Positions 16,246-25,283 of a DNA stretch of 64,000 nucleotides are shown here, one piece after another. Both the position numbers and the translations under genes were made by a program. Each line of letters opens with the position of its first letter. Position 1 is the first letter of the stretch. The DNA lies in the NCBI GenBank assembly GCA_965216105.1, contig OZ244147.1:2976001-3040000 (forward strand). Direction: 5' to 3'. The notes under the pieces are model-generated. The model had not been told where the DNA came from, made no database searches, and saw nothing but the letters and a program-made list of their open reading frames with translations. The stretch is from JAALLB01 sp017643495 (GTDB taxonomy: Bacteria; Pseudomonadota; Alphaproteobacteria; Rhizobiales; Rhizobiaceae).

Positions 16246-17658
16246 ATGACCTCCCTAATCGAGCAATTCGACATCGACCAGAACCGCATAGAAACAATGC
16301 TGAAGGACAGCATCGGCAATGTTGAAGACGGCGAGTTGTTCATCGAGTATTGCGAGAGCGAAGGGCTGGTGTTTGACAATGGCCGCCTGAAAACGGGAAC
16401 ATTCGACACGCGTCAGGGGTTCGGGCTGCGTGCAGTTTCGGGAGAAGTATCGGCATATTCGCATTCCGGCGACATCAGCAGGGCCGGCCTTGAACGCGCC
16501 TGCGATGCCGTAAAGGCAATCCGCAGCGGTCATGGCGGTTCTTTTGCGGCTGCCCCGAGGGGTACGAACCGCATGCTCTATCCGGCGGATAATCCTATCG
16601 CGGAGCCTTCCTTCGAGGACAAGGTGAAACTGCTTGAGCAAATCGACGCCTATGCCAGAACCCTTGACGAAAACGTCCGGCAAGTAACCGTTTCGCTGGG
16701 CGCAAACTGGCAAGTTGTCGAGATCCTGCGACCGGACGGCCATCTTGTTCGTGATGTACGTCCGTTGGTGCGCATCGGCGTCAATCTTGTTGTCGGTTCC
16801 GGCGACAGGCAGGAAACCGGCTCATACGGGTTTGGCGGGCGCACCGGGTATGGCGAGTTCATTACAGAAGAAAAGTGGCAGCACGCTGTGGGCGAGGCAT
16901 TGCGCATGGCCAAAGTCAACCTTGAAGCTGTTCCCGCACCTGCCGGTACGTTTGACATCGTTCTGGGATCAGGTTGGCCTGGCGTGATGCTTCACGAAGC
17001 AGTCGGTCACGGTCTGGAGGGCGATTTCAACCGCAAGAAAACATCCGCCTTCTCTGGCCTGATGGGACAACAGGTTGCCTCCAGGGGGGTTACCGTTGTT
17101 GACAATGGCACAATCGAGGGGCGACGCGGTTCTCTCTCTGTGGATGATGAGGGGACGCCGACCAATGATACGGTCCTGATCGAGGACGGGATTCTCGTCG
17201 GTTACATGCAGGACCGGCAAAATGCCCGGTTGATGGGGGTTGAATCCACCGGAAACGGGCGCCGCCAATCCTATGCGCACCAGCCCATGCCACGCATGAC
17301 CAACACCTACATGAGGGCCGGTGACCACGATCCGCAGGAGATCATCGAGTCCGTCAATGACGGCATTTATGCCGTTTCGTTTGGTGGCGGTCAGGTGGAT
17401 ATCACATCGGGAAAATTCGTGTTTGACTGCACAGAAGCCTACGAGATCAAGAATGGCAGGGTTGGCCGCCCGCTAAAAGGTGCAAACCTGATCGGTTCCG
17501 GTCCGGCGGCCATGCAGCGCATCGCCATGGTTGGCAACGACATGGCACTGGATACGGGGATCGGCATGTGTGGCAAGAACGGCCAGGGTGTCCCTGTCGG
17601 TGTTGGCCAGCCAACCCTGCGAATGAACCAGGTAACGGTTGGCGGGACAGGTATCTGA
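16246..17658 (+). CDS. tldD: Metalloprotease TldD
   Basis: A 470-residue TldD, one half of the TldD/TldE (PmbA) heterodimeric zinc protease that digests unfolded peptides and processes some ribosomally made peptides. The zinc motif HEAVGHGLE is in GVMLHEAVGHGLEGDFNRKK, and the family C-terminus KGANLIGSGPAAMQRIAMVG then GMCGKNGQGVPVGVGQPTLR is complete, including the Cys typical of TldD. The start ATG 16246 has GGAG six bases upstream; an upstream GTG in frame is not supported by homology. The TldE partner is not in the window. Confidence 0.97.
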   Translation: MTSLIEQFDIDQNRIETMLKDSIGNVEDGELFIEYCESEGLVFDNGRLKTGTFDTRQGFGLRAVSGEVSAYSHSGDISRAGLERACDAVKAIRSGHGGSFAAAPRGTNRMLYPADNPIAEPSFEDKVKLLEQIDAYARTLDENVRQVTVSLGANWQVVEILRPDGHLVRDVRPLVRIGVNLVVGSGDRQETGSYGFGGRTGYGEFITEEKWQHAVGEALRMAKVNLEAVPAPAGTFDIVLGSGWPGVMLHEAVGHGLEGDFNRKKTSAFSGLMGQQVASRGVTVVDNGTIEGRRGSLSVDDEGTPTNDTVLIEDGILVGYMQDRQNARLMGVESTGNGRRQSYAHQPMPRMTNTYMRAGDHDPQEIIESVNDGIYAVSFGGGQVDITSGKFVFDCTEAYEIKNGRVGRPLKGANLIGSGPAAMQRIAMVGNDMALDTGIGMCGKNGQGVPVGVGQPTLRMNQVTVGGTGI

Positions 17659-17676
17659 CCCCCGTTTCAACCCGGT

Positions 17677-18300
17677 TCAGGGATACAGCCACACCTGTTC
17701 CCACGCACTTTCCAACGTCCTGCGCCGGAACAGCAAACGATCGTGCGTACGGAACTCGCCATCATCCCAGAATTCAATGGATAGCGGCATGATGCGAAAG
17801 CCCGACCAGTGTTCGGGACGGGGAACCGGCTTGCCTTCGTACTCGGCTTCAAGCTTGGCAATGCGCTGTTCCAGTTCCACGCGCTCAGGCAGTGGCCGGG
17901 ATTGTTTGGATGCACTCGATGCAATCTGCGACCCGCGAGGGCGGGAATTGAAATACTCGTCCGCTTCGGCCGGGCTTACCGGTTCTACCGGCCCCCTGAT
18001 ACGGATTTGACGCCGGATTGATTTCCAGTGAAACACCGCAGCCGCCTTTTGCATGGAGAGCAGTTCCTCTCCCTTGGTACTTTCAAAATTCGTGAAAAAG
18101 CAGAAACCGCGTTCATCATGTCGCCGCATTAGCACCATACGGACATTTGGAAGCCCGGTGGCATCGACCGAAGCCACCGCCATGGCGGATGGATCGTTTG
18201 GTTCCTTCTCGCTGGCGAGCTTTAACCAATTATTAAACATATCGAACGGATTCGAATCATTCTGGTTATGGTTTCTTAACCCTGTTGCCTGATGATCCAC
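17677..18300 (-). CDS. pdxH: Pyridoxamine 5'-phosphate oxidase
   Basis: A 207-residue FMN enzyme making PLP from PNP or PMP. Family marks are NAM-like AMAVASVDATGLPNVRMVLM, FCFFTNFESTKGEEL, AAAVFHWKSIRRQIRIRG, SQIASSASKQSRPL and the C-terminal WGGFRI-type HWSGFRIMPLSIEFW. I favour GTG 18300 as start, because AAAGGA stands six bases upstream and the sequence runs into the family start; the frame is open to 18345. With this start it does not overlap the divergent lipoprotein gene. Confidence 0.95.
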   Translation of the reverse strand: MDHQATGLRNHNQNDSNPFDMFNNWLKLASEKEPNDPSAMAVASVDATGLPNVRMVLMRRHDERGFCFFTNFESTKGEELLSMQKAAAVFHWKSIRRQIRIRGPVEPVSPAEADEYFNSRPRGSQIASSASKQSRPLPERVELEQRIAKLEAEYEGKPVPRPEHWSGFRIMPLSIEFWDDGEFRTHDRLLFRRRTLESAWEQVWLYP

Positions 18301-18363
18301 GGGTAATCCTTTGCGGCAGAATTGCCGGTTTTCGTATCGAGTCAAACCAGCAGGAAGTTGAAC

Positions 18364-18819
18364 GTGTCAGCAACCAAGCATATCGAACAGCACTCTTCCA
18401 CTGTCAAGCATGTGCGGGCAGCAGGTATTGTGTTGTTGTGCAGCCTTTTGACCTCTGCATGTTCCGTTGCATCAACCACCGATTCCGCTATCGAGGAAAG
18501 CAAGCTGGTTGACCAGTCGGTGACACGCAATGTTGAGCCGCAAGGCGTCGCTTCTGCCGATGCAGAGGTAATCAAGACCGTTGTTGCGGATGCTGAAGCC
18601 GACGGGAATGCAAACCTTCTTGCGTGGTCCAACCCGGACACAGGCAGCAAGGGGACCATAACCGCGATCAACAAGTTTACCGGCAGTCATGGTCAGAAAT
18701 GCAAGAAATTCCAGACCACCGTGGACACATTCATGGGCATTTCCATTTACAACGGGGAAACCTGTGAACTGCGTCGCGGTTTCTGGGTGCTTTCCTGGTT
18801 TCTTCGTGATGAAGGCTGA
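18364..18819 (+). CDS. Surface-antigen-like lipoprotein (RT0821/Lpp0805 type)
   Basis: A 151-residue predicted lipoprotein. After a basic N-terminus the hydrophobic AAGIVLLCSLLTSAC ends in a lipobox (LTSAC), so Cys near residue 33 should be acylated. The C-terminal half carries LLAWSNPDTGSKGTITAI and CKKFQTTVDTFMGISIYNGE followed by CELRRGFWVLS, matching the surface-antigen domain found in rickettsial 17-kDa antigen relatives and RT0821-like proteins. Function is unknown; a role in envelope structure is the family-level expectation. GTG 18364 is chosen as start, with AGGAAG six bases upstream. It is divergent from pdxH and ahead of the J-protein gene. Confidence 0.78.
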   Translation: MSATKHIEQHSSTVKHVRAAGIVLLCSLLTSACSVASTTDSAIEESKLVDQSVTRNVEPQGVASADAEVIKTVVADAEADGNANLLAWSNPDTGSKGTITAINKFTGSHGQKCKKFQTTVDTFMGISIYNGETCELRRGFWVLSWFLRDEG

Positions 18820-18945
18820 CCAAAGCCACTTTGGCGCCAAAAACCCTTTAATTCCTGCAAACTAACCCCCATATCGCTGTTGAAGATGAACATAAGTGCT
18901 GGCGGATCCATCCGGCTGGCATTTTGCTGTGGAAACCCGAGAACA

Positions 18946-19917
18946 ATGCGTAATCCATACACGGTACTGGGCGTGGAGAAAGGCGCCGACGAAAAGGCAA
19001 TCAAAAGCGCCTTCCGCAAGCTTGCCAAGAAATACCATCCGGACCAGAACCCGGATGACAAATCCGCACAGAAGAAATTTGCCGAAGTCAATCAGGCCTA
19101 TGAAATCGTCGGTGACAGGGAAAAACGTACCCAGTTTGACCGCGGCGAAATCGATGAAACCGGCAAACCGAGATTTGCCGGGTTTGAGGGCGGCAATCCG
19201 TTCGGTAACGGCAACCCGTTCGGACAGGGTGGCCAGCGTGCACAAGGGAATCCGTTTGGTGGCAATGGCGGAGGATTTGGCGGCGCAGAGGATATCCTGA
19301 ACGAAATTTTCGGTTCAGCCTTCGGCGGCAATGCCCGTGCAGCGCGCGGGGCGGGCCAACGAACGCATTTTGATCCCGGTGCAGGGTTTGGTGGAGCATC
19401 TACCGGCCAGTCCAGAAAAGCGGCACCATCCCTCGACCTCGAAATGAAAGCCGCTGTAACGATTGAAGACCTGATGCGCGGGAAAACCACAGTGCGCATG
19501 CCGGATGGCAAGCAGGTTTCAGTTTCAATACCGGCAGAAGCCGAGGACGGCCAGACCATTCGCCTTAAAGGAAAGGGCCAGAAAGCACCCGGACGACAGC
19601 CGGGCGATGCCTTGGTTACCCTTGTTATGCGCAAGCATCAGACCTTTGAGCGGCAGGGAACCGATCTGCGTGCCGAAATTCATGTTCCACTGGAAACCGC
19701 AGTGCTTGGCGGCAAGGCACCGGTGGAAACCATGGATGGCAAACTCTCCCTTACCATTCCCGCCGGCACATCTTCCGGCAAGATTTTCCGCCTGAAGGGC
19801 AAGGGCCTGCCCAAGAAGTCGGGTGGCTTTGGCGATCTTCTTGTCAGTGCGTCAATCCAGTTGCCGCAAGACCGTCTTGACGAACTCGCACGGTTTTTCT
19901 CGGGCGATAACAACTGA
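18946..19917 (+). CDS. DnaJ-type cochaperone without zinc fingers (CbpA-like)
   Basis: A 323-residue type II J-protein. The J-domain occupies residues 1-65 with the HPD at 31-33 (KKYHPDQNPDD). A Gly/Phe/Asn-rich linker follows (NPFGNGNPFGQGG repeats, about 75-140), then two C-terminal substrate-binding beta domains (VRMPDGKQVSVSIPA and LETAVLGGKAPVETMDGK). The CxxCxGxG zinc centre of DnaJ itself is absent. It should stimulate a DnaK ATPase. ATG 18946 is the start because the J-domain begins right there (MRNPYTVLGV). The next gene, fabI, is 230 bp away. Confidence 0.92.
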   Translation: MRNPYTVLGVEKGADEKAIKSAFRKLAKKYHPDQNPDDKSAQKKFAEVNQAYEIVGDREKRTQFDRGEIDETGKPRFAGFEGGNPFGNGNPFGQGGQRAQGNPFGGNGGGFGGAEDILNEIFGSAFGGNARAARGAGQRTHFDPGAGFGGASTGQSRKAAPSLDLEMKAAVTIEDLMRGKTTVRMPDGKQVSVSIPAEAEDGQTIRLKGKGQKAPGRQPGDALVTLVMRKHQTFERQGTDLRAEIHVPLETAVLGGKAPVETMDGKLSLTIPAGTSSGKIFRLKGKGLPKKSGGFGDLLVSASIQLPQDRLDELARFFSGDNN

Positions 19918-20147
19918 CGATCCTATCCGGGCACGCCATGCGGGCGGGACAGGCGGAAATGATACACTGCTCATGTTCAAGCAAACATTGCGCAACGCGA
20001 CCTGGCTGAACGGCCATAACAGAGGCTTGCAAGCTTGCGGCTCATGATGGGTTGTGGCATACCGCATGGAGATCGAGATGGTATCGGGAACAGACATTGA
20101 AATTGCAGCGGTCTGGTGCAACTGTCTGACGGGTTTGGAGAAAAAGA
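19918..20147. other. Gene-free spacer upstream of fabI
   Basis: I find no credible gene in these 230 bp. Short open frames exist but none has a ribosome site or a recognisable product. The region presumably holds the fabI promoter and leader; no terminator hairpin with a U-run is visible behind the J-protein gene. Confidence 0.4.
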
Positions 20148-20966
20148 ATGAGTGGATCCAGCGGATTGATGGCTGGCAAGCGTGGCCTGATAATGGGGGT
20201 CGCGAACAACCGTTCCATCGCCTGGGGCATTGCCAAGGCATGTGCTGATGCGGGCGCAGAACTGGCACTGACCTACCAGGGAGAAGCACTTAAAAAGCGG
20301 GTGGGCCCCCTTGCCGAGCAGTTGAACGCAACACTTGCCGGCGAATGCGATGTGACTGACGAAAAATCGATTGATGCAGTGTTCGACAATCTTGCCGAGC
20401 GCTGGGGAAAAATCGACTTTGTAGTTCATGCAATTGCCTTTTCAGACAAGGATGAACTGACCGGCCGGTACGTCGACACATCATCGGAAAACTTCCGCCG
20501 TACAATGGATATCTCCGTATATTCTTTCACAGCCGTTGCAAAACGCGCCGAGAAACTGATGAAAGATGGCGGGTCCCTTCTCACTCTCACCTATTACGGT
20601 GCGGAGAAGGTAATGCCGCACTATAACGTCATGGGTGTTGCCAAGGCTGCACTGGAGACCTCCGTCAAGTATCTTGCGGTCGACCTGGGCAGCAAGGCCA
20701 TCCGGGTCAATGCAATTTCAGCCGGCCCGATCAAGACGCTTGCTGCGTCAGGCATTGGCGATTTCCGCTATATTCTGAAGTGGAACGAATACAACTCCCC
20801 GCTCAAGCGAACCGTGACAATCGAGGAAGTCGGCGATGCCGGGCTTTACATGCTTTCCGATCTTTCACGCGGTGTTACCGGCGAAGTGCACCATGTCGAC
20901 AGCGGCTATCACACGGTCGGCATGAAGGCTGTTGATGCTCCCGACATTTCTGTCGTCAAGGATTAA
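20148..20966 (+). CDS. fabI: Enoyl-[acyl-carrier-protein] reductase (NADH)
   Basis: A 272-residue short-chain dehydrogenase of the FabI type, which does the last reduction in fatty-acid elongation. The cofactor loop is GLIMGVANNRSIAWGIA, and the active-site tyrosines and lysine are visible: Tyr149/150 in LTYYGAEKVMPHYN, Tyr159 and Lys166 in YNVMGVAKA. AISAGPIKTLAASGIGDF is the substrate loop seen in triclosan-type FabI proteins. The start ATG 20148 is preceded by GGAGAAAAAG. The same-strand neighbours phosphatase-VOC-aroC-ribB follow closely. Confidence 0.97.
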   Translation: MSGSSGLMAGKRGLIMGVANNRSIAWGIAKACADAGAELALTYQGEALKKRVGPLAEQLNATLAGECDVTDEKSIDAVFDNLAERWGKIDFVVHAIAFSDKDELTGRYVDTSSENFRRTMDISVYSFTAVAKRAEKLMKDGGSLLTLTYYGAEKVMPHYNVMGVAKAALETSVKYLAVDLGSKAIRVNAISAGPIKTLAASGIGDFRYILKWNEYNSPLKRTVTIEEVGDAGLYMLSDLSRGVTGEVHHVDSGYHTVGMKAVDAPDISVVKD

Positions 20967-20996
20967 CACGAGCCAAGCACGCAACTCCGGCAAGGA

Positions 20997-21590
20997 ATGA
21001 TGGCCGATCCAACTATCTACTATGTGAGACATGGACAGACTGACTGGAACGCGGAATTGCGGTTCCAGGGGCGTCAGGACATCCCCCTCAACCGCAACGG
21101 CCAGAACCAGGCAGATGAAAACGGGCGCAAGCTTGCCAGGCTGCTCGGCAAGGCAGAAGGGATGCGGTTCATCGCCAGTCCACTTGGCCGGGCGCGCGAA
21201 ACGATGGAGCGGGTCCGTACACAAATGGGCCTTGAGCCGGGTGATTATGAGACGGATGAACGCCTCGTTGAAATTTCGTTCGGTGACCTTGAGGGCATTA
21301 CCCAACCGGAAATCAAGAAATCCAACCGTGAACTCTATTACCAGCGCAAACGCAATCCCTGGACGTTTCGCCCGGTCAATGGCGAGAGCCATGAAGATGC
21401 CCTTGCCCGCGTCAGGGAGTGGCACTGCGAACTGACCGGTGATTGCGTGGTTGCGGCTCACGGTGCAATCGGGCGCATCCTTCGCATTTACCTGCTTGGC
21501 CTTGATGTTCGCGAGGAAAGCCACAGTCGTTTTGCCTTCCCGCAGGATGAGTTTTGCATCATCCGGAAGGGCCTTGAAAAATGGGTGTAG
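20997..21590 (+). CDS. Histidine phosphatase family protein (phosphoglycerate-mutase-like)
   Basis: A 197-residue branch-1 histidine phosphatase. The phosphoacceptor is His12 in YYVRHGQTDWN; the second histidine is in CVVAAHGAIGR, and FIASPLGRARETMERV and ERLVEISFGDLEG fit the family. It is too short and lacks the insert expected for a glycolytic phosphoglycerate mutase, so it is more likely a phosphatase of unknown small-molecule or protein substrate. Two ATG codons stand in tandem (20997, 21000); AAGGA directly precedes, favouring the second. It is 30 bp behind fabI. Confidence 0.88.
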   Translation: MMADPTIYYVRHGQTDWNAELRFQGRQDIPLNRNGQNQADENGRKLARLLGKAEGMRFIASPLGRARETMERVRTQMGLEPGDYETDERLVEISFGDLEGITQPEIKKSNRELYYQRKRNPWTFRPVNGESHEDALARVREWHCELTGDCVVAAHGAIGRILRIYLLGLDVREESHSRFAFPQDEFCIIRKGLEKWV

Positions 21591-21611
21591 TCAACGGGAG
21601 GACCGAATTTC

Positions 21612-21995
21612 ATGAACAGGGCATTTACCAGTCTTCTGGTTGACAGCGTTGGGCAGTCGGCCCGTTTCTATGAAAGCCTGCTTGGCATGACACGCCATTT
21701 TGATTCCGACTGGTTTGTCATTCTGACCCATCCGGGAATTTCGCAACTGGAATTCGGCTTGCTGGACCGGAACAACGAGATTGTTCCGCAAGAAGGGCGA
21801 ATGGCACCCCAAGGCATTATCCAGACCTTTGTTGTGGATGACACGGATACCGTTTACGAAACTGCCAAGTCTATGGATGCTGTCATCGTCGAACCGCCCA
21901 GGGACATGCCCTACGGACAACGGCGCATGCTGCTTCGCGACCCCGACGGCACACTGATTGACATCAGCGCACCGACTGCGCCCCCACCGGCCTGA
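21612..21995 (+). CDS. VOC-superfamily (glyoxalase/bleomycin-resistance fold) protein
   Basis: A 127-residue protein with the two beta-alpha-beta-beta-beta modules of the vicinal-oxygen-chelate fold. It opens with SLLVDSVGQSARFYESLLGM and closes with PYGQRRMLLRDPDGTLIDI, where the final acidic residue would be a metal ligand. No specific reaction can be assigned; the family includes glyoxalases, dioxygenases and resistance proteins. A GGGAGG site lies upstream. It is part of the plus-strand run between the phosphatase and aroC. Confidence 0.82.
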   Translation: MNRAFTSLLVDSVGQSARFYESLLGMTRHFDSDWFVILTHPGISQLEFGLLDRNNEIVPQEGRMAPQGIIQTFVVDDTDTVYETAKSMDAVIVEPPRDMPYGQRRMLLRDPDGTLIDISAPTAPPPA

Positions 21996-22068
21996 TTTTC
22001 TCTTTCCATTTCAGGTTTCCAACCGGACGGCTTTGTTTTAAAAGAGCGCGACGAAACCGGGAATCTTC

Positions 22069-23178
22069 ATGTCTTACAATTCTTTCGGACATCTGTTCAG
22101 GGTAATGACCTGGGGTGAAAGCCACGGCCCTGCATTGGGTTGCGTGATCGATGGCTGCCCGCCAGGCATCACCTTCACACGCGAGGAAGTGCAACGCTTT
22201 CTGGACAAGCGGCGACCGGGGCAGTCAAAGCTGACAACCCAGCGCCAGGAACCCGATCAGGTCGAGATCCTCTCGGGTGTCATGCCTGATGACGAAACAC
22301 CGGAGAAACTGACCACTACCGGCACACCGATTTCGATGATGATCCGCAATACTGATCAGCGGTCAAAGGATTATTCCGAAATCAGGAATCGCTATCGTCC
22401 GGGTCACGCCGATTATGCTTATGACCTGAAATACGGCATTCGTGACTATCGCGGGGGCGGACGTTCCTCCGCCAGGGAGACCGCCGCCCGTGTTGCGGCA
22501 GGTGCAGTGGCGCGCAAAATTGTCCCTAACCTCAGGGTACGCGGGGCCATGGTGCAGATGGGCACGAAGAAAATTGACCGCACCCGCTGGAACTGGGACG
22601 CAGTCGACACCAACCCGCTGTTCTGCCCTGACCCCGGTGTGGTCGAGGAATGGACGGAACATCTCAATGCACTTCGCAAGGACGGCAATTCGGTCGGAGC
22701 AGTGATAGAAATTGTGGCGGAAGGAATTCCGGCAGGGATCGGAGCACCGGTCTATGCCAAGCTTGACCAGGAAGTTGCATCACACCTGATGTCGATCAAC
22801 GCCGTCAAGGGTGTTGAAATCGGTAACGGATTTGAGGCTGCAGAAATTACCGGTGTTGAAAATGCAGACGAAATGCGCATGGGCAATGACGGTTCGGTGC
22901 GGTTCATGTCGAACCATGCAGGAGGCGTGCTTGGGGGCATTGCCACCGGACAGCCTCTCGTAGCCCGGTTTGCGGTCAAGCCGACCTCATCCATTCTGAC
23001 CCCGCGCAAAAGCGTCACCGCGGAAGGAAAAGACGTCGATGTTGTCACCAAGGGGCGTCATGACCCGTGTGTCGGCATTCGTGCGGTACCGATTGGGGAA
23101 GCCATGGTTGCATGTGCAGTGGCAGACCATTACCTGATGCATCGCGGGCAAACCGGCCGCGTCGAGAAAGAATACTGA
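22069..23178 (+). CDS. aroC: Chorismate synthase
   Basis: A 369-residue FMN-dependent chorismate synthase converting EPSP to chorismate. The N-terminal signature SFGHLFRVMTWGESHGPALG is followed by family blocks RPGQSKLTTQRQEPDQ, YRPGHADYAYDLKYGIRDYR, GGGRSSARETAARVAAGAVA and, near the end, RHDPCVGIRAVPIGEAM. Full length. The stop at 23176-23178 directly abuts the ATG of ribB (TGAATG), so the two are co-transcribed. Confidence 0.98.
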   Translation: MSYNSFGHLFRVMTWGESHGPALGCVIDGCPPGITFTREEVQRFLDKRRPGQSKLTTQRQEPDQVEILSGVMPDDETPEKLTTTGTPISMMIRNTDQRSKDYSEIRNRYRPGHADYAYDLKYGIRDYRGGGRSSARETAARVAAGAVARKIVPNLRVRGAMVQMGTKKIDRTRWNWDAVDTNPLFCPDPGVVEEWTEHLNALRKDGNSVGAVIEIVAEGIPAGIGAPVYAKLDQEVASHLMSINAVKGVEIGNGFEAAEITGVENADEMRMGNDGSVRFMSNHAGGVLGGIATGQPLVARFAVKPTSSILTPRKSVTAEGKDVDVVTKGRHDPCVGIRAVPIGEAMVACAVADHYLMHRGQTGRVEKEY

Positions 23179-24294
23179 ATGAGTTACGACCAGCAGAAAA
23201 TTGTTGAAGCCATCCGGGCTTTTGAAAACGGTGAAATCGTTGTTGTCACCGATGATGACGACCGGGAAAACGAAGGTGACCTGATTGTTGCTGCAGTCCA
23301 TTGCACTTCCGAGAAAATGGCCTTCATCATCCGTCACACATCAGGCATTGTTTGCGCGCCGATGACCATTGGCGAAGCAACACGGCTTAACCTGGCTCCC
23401 ATGGTGGCCAACAATGAAGACCCCCATGCAACAGCATTCACGGTCTCGGTCGACTACCGGCACGGAACCACTACCGGCATCTCGGCGGAGGATCGCACCT
23501 CAGCCGTGCGCGCCCTTGCCAATCCGAATTCAGGCGCGCAGGATTTCTCAAGACCGGGACACATTTTCCCACTGGTTGCAAAGGAAGGCGGCGTTCTGAT
23601 GCGCTCAGGCCATACCGAGGCAGCCGTTGACCTCTGCAAGCTTGCCAGCCTTCCCGAAGTCGGCGTTATCTCGGAACTGGTGAATGATGACGGCACCGTC
23701 ATGCGTGGGCCGCAAGTCATGGCATTTGCAGAAACCCACAAGCTGAAAACGGTTTCCGTTGCAGACCTCATCAGCTATCGCCAGCGCCAGGAAAGCCTGG
23801 TCGAGCGGATAGAGAGTTTTGCGATTGAAACCAGTGCGGGACCAGCCAAGGCCTACACATACAAGACAAAATGGGATCCCATGCATCACCTCGCCGTTGT
23901 CTATGGCGACATAAGGGATGGTCAGGATGTCCCTGTCCGACTCCAGATCGAATCCGTGGTTGATGATGTATTCGGCACGACGAACCAGTTGCACGATGCG
24001 CTTTCCAGACTGTCTGCGAAAGAACGCGGCGTCCTTGTTTACCTGCGGGAAGGCTCGGTTGGTGTCGCGACCGGTACCGGCCGCAGGAAAGACACGCTTT
24101 CAACCGAAAAGCTTGAAGACCATGCCACCGCGCAGGCACGGGAAGATGAATGGCTCGAGGTCGGTCTGGGCGCACAGATTTTGCGGGACCTTGGCATAGA
24201 ATCGATTGAACTATACGCTTCTCGTGAACGGCACTATGTCGGACTGGAAGGGTTTGGCATCAAGATTTCCCGCACCATGACCGAAGAGGGTTGA
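23179..24294 (+). CDS. ribB: 3,4-dihydroxy-2-butanone-4-phosphate synthase with degenerate GTP cyclohydrolase II domain
   Basis: A 371-residue RibBA-like protein. Residues about 1-205 are DHBP synthase: the acidic DDDDRENEGDL metal loop, VANNEDPHATAFTVSVDY, GISAEDRTSAVRA and RSGHTEAAVDLCKLA are intact, so it should make the 4-carbon unit of riboflavin from ribulose 5-phosphate. The C-terminal part has the GTP cyclohydrolase II fold but not its zinc cysteines: where active enzymes have HSECLTGD..CDC this one reads QIESVVDDVFGTTNQLHDAL. GTP cyclohydrolase II activity is therefore not expected. Such degenerate fusions are common in alphaproteobacteria, where a separate ribA does this step. Confidence 0.93.
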   Translation: MSYDQQKIVEAIRAFENGEIVVVTDDDDRENEGDLIVAAVHCTSEKMAFIIRHTSGIVCAPMTIGEATRLNLAPMVANNEDPHATAFTVSVDYRHGTTTGISAEDRTSAVRALANPNSGAQDFSRPGHIFPLVAKEGGVLMRSGHTEAAVDLCKLASLPEVGVISELVNDDGTVMRGPQVMAFAETHKLKTVSVADLISYRQRQESLVERIESFAIETSAGPAKAYTYKTKWDPMHHLAVVYGDIRDGQDVPVRLQIESVVDDVFGTTNQLHDALSRLSAKERGVLVYLREGSVGVATGTGRRKDTLSTEKLEDHATAQAREDEWLEVGLGAQILRDLGIESIELYASRERHYVGLEGFGIKISRTMTEEG

Positions 24295-24296
24295 TC

Positions 24297-25241
24297 ATGA
24301 AGGCAATGTGGATCTCGTTGGCGACAAGCCTGATCACTGCCTGCATGACTGTTGCCTCCCCTGCCCAGACCACCACGCCCCAGCCTTTTCCTCCACCCGG
24401 GGTTGAATGGGTTGTCGAGGAAATCACCGATGGTTCCGTTCCCCTTGAGATTGTTACCGACAACAGACCCCTGGCAAGAAACGGCCTGCCCGACGGGCGG
24501 GTTGCCACTAGCAAGGGTGACATTGCAAAAGCCTGGTACAGCGAGCCAACCACGCGATACCGCCACGGGGTTCTTGGTGACGCAGTCGAAGCTGGTGCAC
24601 TCAAGGTGGTCAATGACCGGGGCGAAACCTACACATATCGCCTGCCATCGAGCGAGGTCTTTGAGGACATTACCCCGCGGCTTGCCGACCTCGACAATGA
24701 CGGACGCACCGAGGTCATAACCATCCTTTCCTCCGTTACGCAGGGGGCATCCGTTGCGGTTTTCAAACTGAACGGCAATGCTTTCATCAAGGTTGGCCAA
24801 AGCCGCTTCATAGGCCAAGAGAACCGCTGGCTGAACATTGCCGAAACAGGCCGCATAACCGGCTCCGGCAGACCGGAAATTGCCGTTGTCACAACGCCAC
24901 ACCTGACGGGGGTTCTGCGCTTCTACAGCTATCGGAACGGTGACCTGCAATTGCTCGCATCAGCGGAGGGCTATTCCAATCATGTGAACGGATCGCGAGA
25001 GTTGCGCTTGTCGAAACTGGCAGATGTTGATGGCGATGGCAGAGACGATCTTGCCATCCCTTCCCTGCAACGCAATGAACTGGTGATAGTCGGCGTTTCG
25101 GGTTCGCAATTTGCAGTTCGCAGCCGTGTCCGGCTTCCAGCCCGCATAAACCGGGCAATCGGAACAAGGGAAGTCAGCGGGCGAACCGAATTCGTTCTGG
25201 GTCTTGATAATGGCAAAATCTACTCGGTCGGGTTGAAATAA
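24297..25241 (+). CDS. Secreted FG-GAP/VCBS-repeat protein
   Basis: A 314-residue exported protein, with a signal peptide MKAMWISLATSLITACMTVASPAQT. The Cys in LITACMTVAS is not a good lipobox, so simple export is likelier. At least two calcium-type FG-GAP/VCBS motifs are visible: ADLDNDGRTEVITI and ADVDGDGRDDLAIP, spaced as blades of a beta-propeller. No enzymatic domain is seen; the role may be structural or binding in the periplasm. The start ATG 24297 follows ribB by 2 bp with GAGG upstream, so it rides in the aroC-ribB operon, an unexpected companion for riboflavin genes. Confidence 0.75.
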   Translation: MKAMWISLATSLITACMTVASPAQTTTPQPFPPPGVEWVVEEITDGSVPLEIVTDNRPLARNGLPDGRVATSKGDIAKAWYSEPTTRYRHGVLGDAVEAGALKVVNDRGETYTYRLPSSEVFEDITPRLADLDNDGRTEVITILSSVTQGASVAVFKLNGNAFIKVGQSRFIGQENRWLNIAETGRITGSGRPEIAVVTTPHLTGVLRFYSYRNGDLQLLASAEGYSNHVNGSRELRLSKLADVDGDGRDDLAIPSLQRNELVIVGVSGSQFAVRSRVRLPARINRAIGTREVSGRTEFVLGLDNGKIYSVGLK

Positions 25242-25283
25242 CACGAGCCTGCTTCCATGCTGGATGCAGGAGATACGCAAATC

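Noticed and set aside
18831..18840. Palindrome TTGGCGCCAA behind the lipoprotein gene
   Set aside because: Only 10 bp, and overlaps another short repeat (CCAAAG-CCA-CTTTGG) with no U-run; not distinguishable from chance.
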